Assembly (NCBI GenBank): GCA_002422545.1
Contig: DIWF01000038.1
Span: 1-64,000 of the forward strand
DNA length: 64,000 nucleotides
Reading direction: 5' to 3'
DNA from: Firmicutes bacterium UBA6113
GTDB taxonomy: Bacteria; Bacillota; Clostridia; Tissierellales; Sedimentibacteraceae
Made by a program: the position numbers and the translations under genes. Under the pieces are notes generated by a model, which was not told the origin of the DNA, made no database searches, and saw only the letters and a program-made list of their open reading frames with translations. Shown here one piece after another: positions 1 through 8,873 of this stretch. Position 1 is the first letter of the stretch, and each line of letters begins with the position of its first letter.

Positions 1-906
1 AGAGCATGTGAAGCATTGGGAGCAGAAGTTGTGCAGCTTACAGTAGGACCAGAACTGTTCTACACATTTTTAAGAATTCTTGAAGAAACAGGATACTTCA
101 ATGCATCACTGTACACACCGTTTGCCATAGCAGGCGTTGAAACGTTAGGATATGAAATAGCAATGCAGTTCAGAGAAAAGTATGGCAAAGACCCTGATTA
201 TGTTGTAGCAACAAATGCAGGAGGAGGAAACCTTACAGGAACTGCAAGAGGACTTAGAAAAGCAGGTGCACAGTCACATGTAATAGCAGCAAGTGTAAAT
301 CTTTCAGGTCTTCACATGGCTTCAGACAATCAGTTCAACAGGAAGTCATTTACAACAGGACACACAGGATTTGGAATGCCGTTTACAACATGGCCTGACC
401 GTTCAGATGTTCCGCGTTCAGCAGCAAGACCGCTGAGATACATGGAAAGATACCTTACAGTTCATCAAGGAGATGTATTCTACATTACAGAAGCATTGGC
501 GAGCCTTGAAGGACTGGAAAAAGGACCTGCAGGAAACACAGCTCTTACAGCAGCATTCTCATTGGCACAGGAGCTTGATGAAGATCAAATCATCTTGGTT
601 CAGGAAACAGAATACACAGGAGCAGGCAAGCACATTCAGCCTCAGCTGTCATTTGCAAGATCAAACGGCATAGAAATAAAATTTGGAAATCCAAAAGAAG
701 AAGTGCCTGGAACTAACATAATACTGCCAGAACATCCATCAATGATAAAAGCTGAAGATGCAGATCTTAACCACATGAGAAAATCACTGATTAAAAATGC
801 AGTAGCAACATACAATGTAACACCAACTGATGCTGACATAGCATTCCTTGCAGAAGAAACAAACACAAATGTTGAATTTGTAAAAGAAGTATTGGCTTCA
901 ATATAA
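1..906 (+). CDS. ortB: 2-amino-4-oxopentanoate thiolase, beta subunit (5' end outside window)
   Basis: Open from base 1 in frame with no start in the window, so this is the C-terminal ~301 residues of a protein usually near 470. The TTG at 16 is not a believable start because the frame continues upstream. OrtB is the PLP-binding subunit of the OrtAB thiolase, which splits 2-amino-4-oxopentanoate with CoA into alanine and acetyl-CoA, the last step of oxidative ornithine fermentation. The visible part matches the threonine-synthase-like PLP fold (glycine-rich 'ATNAGGGNLTGTARGL' phosphate loop). The PLP lysine should lie upstream of the window. The assignment rests on this similarity and on the oraS, oraE and orr genes directly downstream. 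Confidence 0.9.
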   Translation, partial: RACEALGAEVVQLTVGPELFYTFLRILEETGYFNASLYTPFAIAGVETLGYEIAMQFREKYGKDPDYVVATNAGGGNLTGTARGLRKAGAQSHVIAASVNLSGLHMASDNQFNRKSFTTGHTGFGMPFTTWPDRSDVPRSAARPLRYMERYLTVHQGDVFYITEALASLEGLEKGPAGNTALTAAFSLAQELDEDQIILVQETEYTGAGKHIQPQLSFARSNGIEIKFGNPKEEVPGTNIILPEHPSMIKAEDADLNHMRKSLIKNAVATYNVTPTDADIAFLAEETNTNVEFVKEVLASI

Positions 907-920
907 AATATTAAAATAAA

Positions 921-946
921 TAAGGCGTATGAAATGCATACGCCTA
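921..946 (+). other. intercistronic hairpin between ortB and oraS
   Basis: AGGCGTAT (923-930) and ATACGCCT (938-945) form a perfect 8-bp stem with a 7-nt loop. No U-run follows, so it is not a normal terminator. It may stabilise or process the operon mRNA and set subunit ratios. Confidence 0.5.
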
Positions 947-989
947 TTTGCAGATTAAAAACTTTTAAAAATGCAGGAGGAGCAAAAAT

Positions 990-1340
990 ATGAAAAGAGC
1001 TGACGATTTCGAACAAAGAAGAGTTCATTTGGCAAATCTTTCAGACGAAGAATTATATGATAGATTTTGGAATTTGGCAGAACAAATAGTAGACCCTCTA
1101 CTTGAATTAGGAAAAAAGAACACAACTCCATCAGTTGAAAGAAGCGTTCTTTTAAGAATGGGATTCTCAAGTCTTGAAGTTAAACCTATTGTTGAAGGCG
1201 TTATGAACAAGGGTTTAATGGGAAAAGGTGCTGGAAATGTTGTGTGGAGATTATCTAAGAAACTCGGTATTTCAGTGCGTGAAGCCGGTCTTGAACTTGC
1301 TGACGGAAGACACTGGGATGACGTAGATTCATTATTTTAA
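990..1340 (+). CDS. oraS: D-ornithine 4,5-aminomutase, small subunit S
   Basis: 116 residues, the usual size of OraS. It is the small partner of the AdoCbl- and PLP-dependent aminomutase that converts D-ornithine to (2R,4S)-2,4-diaminopentanoate. No cofactor motif is expected in S, and none is seen. A strong ribosome site (AGGAGGAGC) sits 7-8 nt before the ATG. Identity is supported by oraE, which starts 13 nt downstream, and by ortB upstream. Confidence 0.92.
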   Translation: MKRADDFEQRRVHLANLSDEELYDRFWNLAEQIVDPLLELGKKNTTPSVERSVLLRMGFSSLEVKPIVEGVMNKGLMGKGAGNVVWRLSKKLGISVREAGLELADGRHWDDVDSLF

Positions 1341-1353
1341 GGAGGGCATATAG

Positions 1354-3549
1354 ATGAAACTTGATCCTAACAAAAAGTTAGATATAAAAGAATTATTAAA
1401 AGACTTGGACAAATATGAACCAAAGAGACGCGGCTGGCACTGGAGAGAAGGAAGAAATGAAAACAGGACTATCGGCGATTTTGAATATCATGAAACTTCA
1501 GAAAGCCTTACAAATTCAGTTCCACTTCCTGGAAGCCGTGGATTCGGATACATCGATCCTCAGCCGGACTGCGTAATCACAACTGAAATTGCTTCAGGAA
1601 GATTCGAAGATGACATAAGAAGAATGCGTATGGCTGCTTGGCATGGTGCTGATCACCTGATGGTTATAAGAACTGCAGGACAGTCTCACATTGATTCACT
1701 TCTTGAAGGAACAAACCAAGGTATCGGTGGTATCATGGTTACAAGAAAGCAAGTTAGAGCAAGCCGTAAAGCTTGTGATTTAATAGAAGAAGAAGTTGGA
1801 CGTCCAATTAACTTCCACTCATACATTTCAGGCGTTGCAGGTCCTGACATTGCTGTTATGTTCGCTGAAGAAGGCGTTAACGGTGCTCACCAGGATCCTC
1901 AGTACAATGTGCTTTACAGAAACGTAAACATGGTAAGAAGTTTTGTTGACGCATGCGAAGCAAAGAAAATAATGTCATGGGCTAACATTCTTCAAATAGA
2001 CGGAGCACACAATGCTAATGCAACAGCTATGAAAGCATGGAAAGTTATGCCTGAACTTATGGTTCAACATGCCATTAACTCAGCATTCTCAAGAAAAGTT
2101 GGTATTAAACCTGAAAATATAGCATTGTCAACAGTTCCTCCTACAGCACCACCTGCACCATGTATGAGACTTGATTTACCATATGCAGTTGCTCTTCGTG
2201 ACTTATTCAGAGAATATAAGATGAGAGCTCAGCAAAATACAAAATACATGGAATCAGATACTCGTGAAGCTGCAGTAACTCACACAATGAACATGATGAT
2301 TTCAAGACTTACAAGTGCTGATATTCAGTCAACAATCACTCCTGATGAAGGAAGAAACGTGCCATGGCATTATAACAACATCGCCGGCATAATGACGGCT
2401 AAGCAGTCTCTTACAGGTATGGATGGCTTAAGAGAAATGGTTAAGCTTGACAGAGACGGAGTTTTAGGCAAAGATGTAAGAGAACTCAAGGAAAGAGCAA
2501 TATTATTCATGGAAGAAGTTCTTGAGGTTGGAGGATTCTTTAAAGCTGTTGAACAAGGATTCTTTGTTGACAGCGGTAAATATCCTGAAAGAAACGGAGA
2601 CGGTATAGCTCGTCAAATCGAAGGCGGTATCGGATACGGTTTCATTTATGAAAGAGATGAAGATTACTTTGCTCCTGTTTCTGTTCACTACGGATACAAC
2701 AACATTCCTAAGGAGTTTACAAAAGCAAGCGACGCCATAGGAGGAGATACATTTGAAGACCGTTCAAAAATTATCTACATTGATGAATTAGATGAACATG
2801 ATAATGTCAACAAGAGACTTGAAGAAGCTGAAAAATATTATGATACAAATCTTGTAAAACCAGAAGTTGAATGGAGAGCCGATGGTACTGTTCTTCTTTC
2901 AATATTCCTTCCTCTTGATGAAAGAACTGCTGAATTTGCAGCTATCAAATGCGGAGAAAAAATGGGACTTGAAGATGTTACAGTTGTTCACAAACAATGT
3001 CTGCATCCATCAGAAGGAACTTACTGTGAAATAAAAGGAAAAGTTAACTTTGACATTGACGTTAATGAACTTGTTATTCCAGAAAAAGTTGAAGTGCTTT
3101 CTGTTGAAGAAATAAGAGCTGACATACAGGAAAAACCAATGTTTGTTGTTGCAGCAACTGTAGGCGAAGATGAACATTCTGTTGGTCTTAAGGAAACACT
3201 GGACATTAAACACGGTGGTATTGAGGGATTTGGTATTAAGTATGAATATCTTGGAACTTCATGCCCTGTTGAAAAACTAGTTGATGCTGCCATCGAAACA
3301 AATGCTGATGCAATTTTGGTCAGCACAATTATAACTCATGATGATGTTCACGTTAAGAACATGAGAAAAATCCATGACCTTTGTATAGAAAAAGGTATAA
3401 GAGATAAAATTATGATAGTATGCGGCGGAACTCAGGTAAGCAACGAAATTGCCGTTGAAGCAGGTCTAGACGCAGGATTTGGTAGAGGCAGCCACGGTAT
3501 TGATTGTGCAAGCTTCTTAGTAAAAAGAAGAAGGGAAATGAACGCGTAG
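1354..3549 (+). CDS. oraE: D-ornithine 4,5-aminomutase, large subunit E
   Basis: 731 residues, the catalytic subunit. It has an N-terminal TIM-barrel region and a C-terminal Rossmann-type B12 domain (about 590-731). The base-off cobalamin motif DxHxxG is present as 'DEHSVG', with His608 the expected lower axial cobalt ligand. Lys619 in 'DIKHGG' lies 11 residues later, the same spacing as the characterised enzyme (His618/Lys629), so it is the expected PLP Schiff-base lysine. Reaction: a radical 1,2-amino shift of the terminal amine of D-ornithine. GGAGG precedes the ATG. The stop overlaps the likely GTG start of the next gene. This enzyme explains a high B12 demand in the cell and ties to the cobalamin genes at 23-39 kb. 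Confidence 0.96.
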   Translation: MKLDPNKKLDIKELLKDLDKYEPKRRGWHWREGRNENRTIGDFEYHETSESLTNSVPLPGSRGFGYIDPQPDCVITTEIASGRFEDDIRRMRMAAWHGADHLMVIRTAGQSHIDSLLEGTNQGIGGIMVTRKQVRASRKACDLIEEEVGRPINFHSYISGVAGPDIAVMFAEEGVNGAHQDPQYNVLYRNVNMVRSFVDACEAKKIMSWANILQIDGAHNANATAMKAWKVMPELMVQHAINSAFSRKVGIKPENIALSTVPPTAPPAPCMRLDLPYAVALRDLFREYKMRAQQNTKYMESDTREAAVTHTMNMMISRLTSADIQSTITPDEGRNVPWHYNNIAGIMTAKQSLTGMDGLREMVKLDRDGVLGKDVRELKERAILFMEEVLEVGGFFKAVEQGFFVDSGKYPERNGDGIARQIEGGIGYGFIYERDEDYFAPVSVHYGYNNIPKEFTKASDAIGGDTFEDRSKIIYIDELDEHDNVNKRLEEAEKYYDTNLVKPEVEWRADGTVLLSIFLPLDERTAEFAAIKCGEKMGLEDVTVVHKQCLHPSEGTYCEIKGKVNFDIDVNELVIPEKVEVLSVEEIRADIQEKPMFVVAATVGEDEHSVGLKETLDIKHGGIEGFGIKYEYLGTSCPVEKLVDAAIETNADAILVSTIITHDDVHVKNMRKIHDLCIEKGIRDKIMIVCGGTQVSNEIAVEAGLDAGFGRGSHGIDCASFLVKRRREMNA

Positions 3550-4907
3550 TGAAAGTAAATGTATTGGTAGCCGAAATAGGCAGCACCACTACAGTAGTTA
3601 ATGCATTCAATGGAATAGGCACTTCTTGCCCGACATTTGTCGGGCAAGGGCAGGCGCCTACGTCTGTTCTTCAGGGGGATGTTACGGTTGGTCTCAAGGG
3701 TGCTATTAACGACTTGAAGAGTAATCTGCATGCAGACGAAATAACATGGGATGACATGCTGGCTACAAGCAGTGCTGCTGGTGGTTTAAAAATGACTGTC
3801 CATGGTCTTGTTTATGATATGACTGTTCGAGCAGCTAAAGAAGCAGCTCTTGGTGCCGGTGGAATCATCAAGATGATCACTTCAGGCAAGATGAGAAAGA
3901 CTGATTTAAAGAAAATACAGGAAATAAGCCCCAATATTATTCTTGTTGCAGGCGGTGTGGATTACGGTGAAAGAGAAACAGCTCTTTATAACCTGGAAAT
4001 GATACTTTCCATGGGACTTAAAACACCGATCATATATGCAGGCAACATTGAAAACCAGGAAGAAGTGCGCCTCATGTGCGAGGAGGCGGGCAATCAGGTA
4101 TATATTGTGGAAAATGTATATCCCAAAATTGACACCTTGGTTGTGGAACCCACAAGAAAAATAATACAAGATGCATTTGAGGAACACATCATTCATGCTC
4201 CCGGCATGAGCAAGGTGAGAGAGCTGGTGAAAGGCCCTATAATTCCTACGCCTGGAGCTGTTATGGAAGCAGCAAAAGTATTGAAGGAAGAGTTGGGTGA
4301 TCTGGTAATCTTTGATGTGGGAGGAGCAACAACCGATGTTCACTCTGTAACAGAAGGGTCAATTGAAATCAATTCAATTTTAATTAGTCCGGAACCGGTT
4401 GCCAAACGTACTGTTGAAGGTGACCTGGGAGTATATGTAAATGCAAATCACGTTGTGGAAAAAATAGGAATGGATAATTTGAAAAAAGAATTTACGGACG
4501 CGGAAGAAATTTTGGCAAATTACAAACCTATACCACAAACAACAAGAGAAATGCAGTTTGTTGAAAGACTCACAAAAGAAGCAGTCTTGACATCACTTGA
4601 AAGACATGCAGGACATCTAAGATATTTCTATACGGCTTCAGGCAAGAAGACTGTTGCTGAAGGAAAAGACCTTACTGCAATAAAATATATAATAGGCACC
4701 GGAGGAGCTTTAACAAGGCTGCCGGGCAAAAAAGATATACTGGAACTCATAAAGCGTCATGGCAAGGAGCAGGAACTGTATCCTACAGAATTAGCACAGA
4801 TACTCATAGATGAAGATTATATTTTATCTTCTCTTGGAGTGCTTTCTAAAAGTTATCATGACGATGCTCTTGCTTTAATGAAAAAAAGCTTATTTATAGG
4901 AGATTGA
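3549..4907 (+). CDS. MutL/GlmL-family ASKHA ATPase, probable ornithine aminomutase reactivase
   Basis: 452 residues from a GTG at 3549 whose first base is the last base of the oraE stop. An upstream in-frame ATG (3504) would overlap oraE by 46 nt and add a lysine-rich tail, so I prefer the GTG. The actin-like ATPase fold is visible: phosphate-1 loop 'EIGSTTTVVNAF' near residues 9-20, phosphate-2 'FDVGGATTDVHS' near 253, adenosine motif 'IIGTGGALTR' near 380. The family (GlmL/MutL) is encoded beside coenzyme-B12 mutases. A role in reactivating B12-inactivated enzyme is the usual inference. Coupling to OraSE here rests on translational overlap. Confidence 0.8.
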   Translation: MKVNVLVAEIGSTTTVVNAFNGIGTSCPTFVGQGQAPTSVLQGDVTVGLKGAINDLKSNLHADEITWDDMLATSSAAGGLKMTVHGLVYDMTVRAAKEAALGAGGIIKMITSGKMRKTDLKKIQEISPNIILVAGGVDYGERETALYNLEMILSMGLKTPIIYAGNIENQEEVRLMCEEAGNQVYIVENVYPKIDTLVVEPTRKIIQDAFEEHIIHAPGMSKVRELVKGPIIPTPGAVMEAAKVLKEELGDLVIFDVGGATTDVHSVTEGSIEINSILISPEPVAKRTVEGDLGVYVNANHVVEKIGMDNLKKEFTDAEEILANYKPIPQTTREMQFVERLTKEAVLTSLERHAGHLRYFYTASGKKTVAEGKDLTAIKYIIGTGGALTRLPGKKDILELIKRHGKEQELYPTELAQILIDEDYILSSLGVLSKSYHDDALALMKKSLFIGD

Positions 4908-4908
4908 T

Positions 4909-5982
4909 ATGTATCCTAGATTGGTAACTGATTTAAAAAAAGTAAAAAATAATCTCAACAAAATCACGGAAATGGTGAAGGGCTCAGGATGTTCTTTGAT
5001 GATTGTAACAAAAGGATACTGTGCAGACATGGAGATTTACAAGCTGTTGGAAAATTCGGAAATTGATTATCTGGCTGATTCCAGAATTCAAAATTTGAAA
5101 AAGTATGATGGAACAAAGAAAGAAAGAGCTCTTTTAAGACTTCCCATGATTTCCGAAGCAGAGGATGTAGTTCTTCATTCTGACATTTCACTAAACTCTG
5201 AAATAGAAACAATTAAGCAGTTAGACAAAAAAGCAGCTAAACACAACAAAACACATAAAATACTGCTCATGATAGATCTTGGTGATTTAAGAGAAGGTAT
5301 ATTCTATAAAAACGAAGATGAAATTTATGAGACAATAGAAGAAATTTTGAAGCTTGAACACATAGAGCTTTACGGTCTGGGCGTAAACCTCACATGTTAT
5401 GGAGCTGTAATACCAAAGAATGAAAACCTTTCAATTTTAGTTGAAACAGCGTCAAAAATAGAAAATAAGTTCAACATAAAACTTAAAATGATATCTGGCG
5501 GAAATTCAAGCTCTGTCTACCTTATAGACAGAAATGAATTGCCAAAGGGTATAAGCAATTTAAGAGTAGGTGAAGCATTTCTCCTAGGTGATGAAACTGC
5601 CTACAGCCAAATGCTTGATGGTTTTTATGATGATGCATTTATTCTTGAAGCTGAAATAATTGAACTAAAGGAAAAACAATCCGTGCCCGTGGGAGAAACC
5701 GGAGTTGATGCTTTTGGAAACAGACCGGTTTATGAAGACAGAGGCATAATTAAAAGAGCCATAATAGCAGTAGGAAGACAGGACGTAGATCCTGACAACC
5801 TGCATCCTATAGACTCTAAAATCGACGTTTTAGGAGCAAGTTCTGACCACTTGATACTTGATGTGACGAAATCAGACAAACAATATAAAGTTGGTGATAT
5901 CGTAAGCTTCAAATTAAGCTATTCAAGCCTATTAAGGGCCACAACCAGCAGTGCATATGTTGAAAGAGTATACGTAGACTAA
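4909..5982 (+). CDS. orr: ornithine racemase (alanine racemase N-fold, PLP)
   Basis: 357 residues, alanine/ornithine racemase type III-fold enzyme. The PLP lysine is expected at Lys35 in 'VTKGYCAD'. 'ISGGNSSSVYL' resembles the phosphate-binding loop, and a C-terminal beta domain follows. It converts L- to D-ornithine, the true substrate of OraSE. RBS AGGAGA lies 6 nt before the ATG and the start is one base after the previous stop, so it is co-translated with the reactivase gene. The alanine racemase fold alone would leave substrate open. The operon context makes ornithine the clear choice. Confidence 0.9.
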   Translation: MYPRLVTDLKKVKNNLNKITEMVKGSGCSLMIVTKGYCADMEIYKLLENSEIDYLADSRIQNLKKYDGTKKERALLRLPMISEAEDVVLHSDISLNSEIETIKQLDKKAAKHNKTHKILLMIDLGDLREGIFYKNEDEIYETIEEILKLEHIELYGLGVNLTCYGAVIPKNENLSILVETASKIENKFNIKLKMISGGNSSSVYLIDRNELPKGISNLRVGEAFLLGDETAYSQMLDGFYDDAFILEAEIIELKEKQSVPVGETGVDAFGNRPVYEDRGIIKRAIIAVGRQDVDPDNLHPIDSKIDVLGASSDHLILDVTKSDKQYKVGDIVSFKLSYSSLLRATTSSAYVERVYVD

Positions 5983-6017
5983 AAAACGGAAGTATTAATA
6001 AATTTTTGAAGACGAAG

Positions 6018-6058
6018 AAATATGCCTTCATGAATGTAATTTTCATGGAGGCATATTT
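6018..6058. terminator. bidirectional terminator between orr and the dynamin operon
   Basis: A 17-bp stem (6018-6034 with 6042-6058, one G-U pair) sits between convergent genes. Pyrimidine-rich but not perfect T-runs flank both sides. Confidence 0.65.
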
Positions 6059-6138
6059 GCATCTTTTCCAAGAAGGAATGGAGGTATTCTCGCTTACACA
6101 AAATTTTTATAAGCTCGGGCTCTACGCTCAGGATATTA

Positions 6139-7914
6139 TTACTTGTATTTTTCCAGCATAGACTTAAGTTCCGTAATTTTATCCTTTGTTTCATTTAAAT
6201 ACTTAATGATATCATCTTGCATGATTTCTTCTGATTCCTTAATTTGTCTTGCTTGATTTACAGCTGAAACAGATTGTTCTATTTGTTCATTATATATTGA
6301 ATTCAGTTTTTCTATTGCTGCATTCCTCATTTTTTCATATACGACTCGTACCTCATTAAGCACCTCGGAAACAATATCATCATAATTCTGCAAGACAGGC
6401 TCCAGAAATTCTTTATACTTATAATTAGCTTCTTTTTTTCTTATAAATCCAGCAATTGCTTGTCCGATGAGCATAACAGGACCTAAATTTAATCCGCTGA
6501 TACCTCCGAGTACAAAGTCTGTTGCAAACATTGCCGTGTCAACATTGGTCCAGCTTATATCGAAAATGCTGTCTGAAATTCGGGAATCAATGCTTTCAAA
6601 CGCGGCACAGATTTCTAAAGATATGTTTTTGGCAGCTTTATGCAATTTTTCATTAATGAGTTTTTGGTGCTTATCAGTACATGCTACTACCGCGGCTTTA
6701 ATTTTTTCAATCATGTAGAATTGAAAGTATTTTTGCAATACATCAGTACCGGTTGTTAATTGAATAGATTGTATTTCATTCATAACCTTGTTCATAAACT
6801 CTGAAATCCATTGGATTGCTTCATATTGCATCTCGTCTATATCTAATGATATACAAGAGATTTCGCGTTCGATCTTGCGAGAAAACTCTGAGTTTTTATT
6901 TTTATATTGTTCTTCCAGAGTAGATAATCCGTCTATTTTTGATGTCAGGACACCTATTAACAAATCAGCTCTTCTGTTGATATCATTTAGCATATAGTCT
7001 GCAATCGAAACCACACGCATCGTCTTAATAATATTTTTTTGCAGTATCATGTCACTCTTGAGTGCTGTTCTAAAAAATTCAAATTTATTTTCCAAGTAGT
7101 CTGAAAGTTCCTCCAACGGACGAGGCAGATTTTTCAGTCGGCAGTATTCATCAAGTGCGCTGACGCAAAAAACACTTGCATTTGGCAGGATTCTTTCTAT
7201 ACGTTCTTTTGTATATGCTGTAATCTTATCTATATTCTCAGTATTTTCTAAACAATCAGCCATATTTATTACAACAAAAATTCTCGAAAAACTCTGTGGA
7301 ATAATTGCGGCAGAGATAAAACTTTGCTCAGTGAAAGAAAATGGTGATCTTGCAGAAATAACATATAACAGTGCATCGGCATTTTTTAAATATTCACTGA
7401 CCTGCTCATCAAATTTGTTAAAGATGTCTCCGATTCCGGGAGTATCAATTATGGAAATTTCTTTTAGCATGTCATTGTCCTGTATTATATCCACGTACTC
7501 AATTTCATCAGGAAGTTCAGATATTATTCTTTCAAGTTCCTTTCTTTTGAGCTCCTTATAATCAAGCCTTGCTTTTTTCCCGTTTTTTAATACTGCTGTA
7601 CAGGAAGCCATTTCGCCATAAGATATTTTATTAATAGTTACAGTTTCCGGCAAGACATTGGTAGGCACCACACTATCTCCAAGCAGTGCATTTATGAGGG
7701 TTGATTTACCTCTTTTAAAATCACCTGCCACTACTGCATTAAAGGGCTCATTTATGCGCTTGATTAAGGCCTTTTCCCATTCCTTAATTTTCTTTATATC
7801 ATCTCCCATTATTTGCGTGAAAAGCCGTTCATTTCTGATAAGGCGAATTTCATTAAGAATGGTATCAATATCTATATTCAAATCGTCATAATTTACAGTT
7901 ATCCGTTCATTCAT
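6139..7914 (-). CDS. dynamin-like GTPase (third of three in the operon)
   Basis: 591 residues from ATG at 7914. The GTG at 7926 is less likely because AAGGAG would directly abut it. P-loop 'GDFKRGKST' at 64-72; G3 'DTPGIGD' at 157-163; 'VVINMAD' fits a degenerate G4. Long helical stretches follow, typical of a bacterial dynamin stalk. A hydrophobic patch ('FATDFVLGGISGLNLGP', about 470-500) could insert in membrane, followed by a coiled-coil tail. Bacterial dynamins tubulate or fuse membranes using GTP, often as hetero-pairs. The start overlaps the M48 gene stop by 8 nt. Its DTPGIG (not DTPGLND as in the other two) and shorter paddle mark it as a distinct paralog. Confidence 0.85.
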   Translation of the reverse strand: MNERITVNYDDLNIDIDTILNEIRLIRNERLFTQIMGDDIKKIKEWEKALIKRINEPFNAVVAGDFKRGKSTLINALLGDSVVPTNVLPETVTINKISYGEMASCTAVLKNGKKARLDYKELKRKELERIISELPDEIEYVDIIQDNDMLKEISIIDTPGIGDIFNKFDEQVSEYLKNADALLYVISARSPFSFTEQSFISAAIIPQSFSRIFVVINMADCLENTENIDKITAYTKERIERILPNASVFCVSALDEYCRLKNLPRPLEELSDYLENKFEFFRTALKSDMILQKNIIKTMRVVSIADYMLNDINRRADLLIGVLTSKIDGLSTLEEQYKNKNSEFSRKIEREISCISLDIDEMQYEAIQWISEFMNKVMNEIQSIQLTTGTDVLQKYFQFYMIEKIKAAVVACTDKHQKLINEKLHKAAKNISLEICAAFESIDSRISDSIFDISWTNVDTAMFATDFVLGGISGLNLGPVMLIGQAIAGFIRKKEANYKYKEFLEPVLQNYDDIVSEVLNEVRVVYEKMRNAAIEKLNSIYNEQIEQSVSAVNQARQIKESEEIMQDDIIKYLNETKDKITELKSMLEKYK

Positions 7915-8869
7915 TGCCCTTTTCACTCCTTAACACACTGATATATTTTTCACATCTGGTATCCAGTTCCTGTTTATCTATAAGCTTCATATCAGGACTT
8001 TTCCATTCCGGGCGCCATTTATACAAAATTTCGCTGTTAAGAAATTCTAAATTGGCATAGAGCCTTCTGACAGTGTTAGGGTGAGTGGAGTTAAGTTCGA
8101 GGAGTCGCACAGGTGTTTTTCTCAGTATATCATATTGCTTTAATGCCGCTTCAATATTAGCTTCGCTTGAATTTATCATACCTCCGTGCATTAATTTAAC
8201 ATCTGCCTTCATTATGTCCATAGGATCATTTGCACAAATTATCCCTGCCCTGTCACAGGTCACTTCAGCTGCTCGGATCCATGCCATGAACATTAATCGA
8301 ACCGGAATTGTAAGGGCAGATAATATTTGACTGACAATAGGTATATTCATGCCTTGTTCCAGCATAGTTTGCACAGCTATGGAATAAATACCATGATTGT
8401 TGTGTATATGACCACATTCATGACCTATAACGGTCTTAAGTTCATCAAGTGAGAATCTTTCTACAAGTGATGAGTGAAGGACTATAATTGGAGACTCATC
8501 GTCGGTAGCGATGGTATAGGCATTAAGAACTGCCATTTCAGGAATAATGTATATCGTCGGCATTCCTATACCCAGAATATTTGCACACTCTGCAGTCATA
8601 TTATATATTTCCGGGTATTGCCCGGCGCCTACCTTAAGAGCACTTTGATTAAGTAATTGTTTATGCCTTGGAACATATGTAGATGTCAGTGCTTTAAAAA
8701 AAGGATAAACGCCTGGAAGTGCTCTGATTTTTTGCCTGATTGCAAAGTCGGATGCAAAAGCATAATCAGGAATTCCACCCTCTAAATGCTTGTTGTAGGT
8801 TTTTTCTCTCTCCATGACATAAGAATTAAAGCTGATATCAATGTCGTCTGTGGGATTATAATTTATCAA
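7907..8869 (-). CDS. M48-family zinc metallopeptidase inside the dynamin operon
   Basis: 320 residues. Zinc motif HExxH is 'HECGH' (His150, Glu151, His154). The third ligand is probably Glu202 in 'EVTCDRAG', the conserved ExxxD pattern of the M48 family. There is no signal peptide or strong N-terminal membrane segment, unlike HtpX. A moderately hydrophobic stretch (about 165-200) lies between the zinc motif and the third ligand. It starts 4 nt downstream of the second dynamin stop and overlaps the third dynamin start, so its product is made with the GTPases. A role in processing a dynamin or a zinc-ribbon partner is inference only. Confidence 0.85.
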   Translation of the reverse strand: MINYNPTDDIDISFNSYVMEREKTYNKHLEGGIPDYAFASDFAIRQKIRALPGVYPFFKALTSTYVPRHKQLLNQSALKVGAGQYPEIYNMTAECANILGIGMPTIYIIPEMAVLNAYTIATDDESPIIVLHSSLVERFSLDELKTVIGHECGHIHNNHGIYSIAVQTMLEQGMNIPIVSQILSALTIPVRLMFMAWIRAAEVTCDRAGIICANDPMDIMKADVKLMHGGMINSSEANIEAALKQYDILRKTPVRLLELNSTHPNTVRRLYANLEFLNSEILYKWRPEWKSPDMKLIDKQELDTRCEKYISVLRSEKGNE

Positions 8870-8873
8870 TTAA

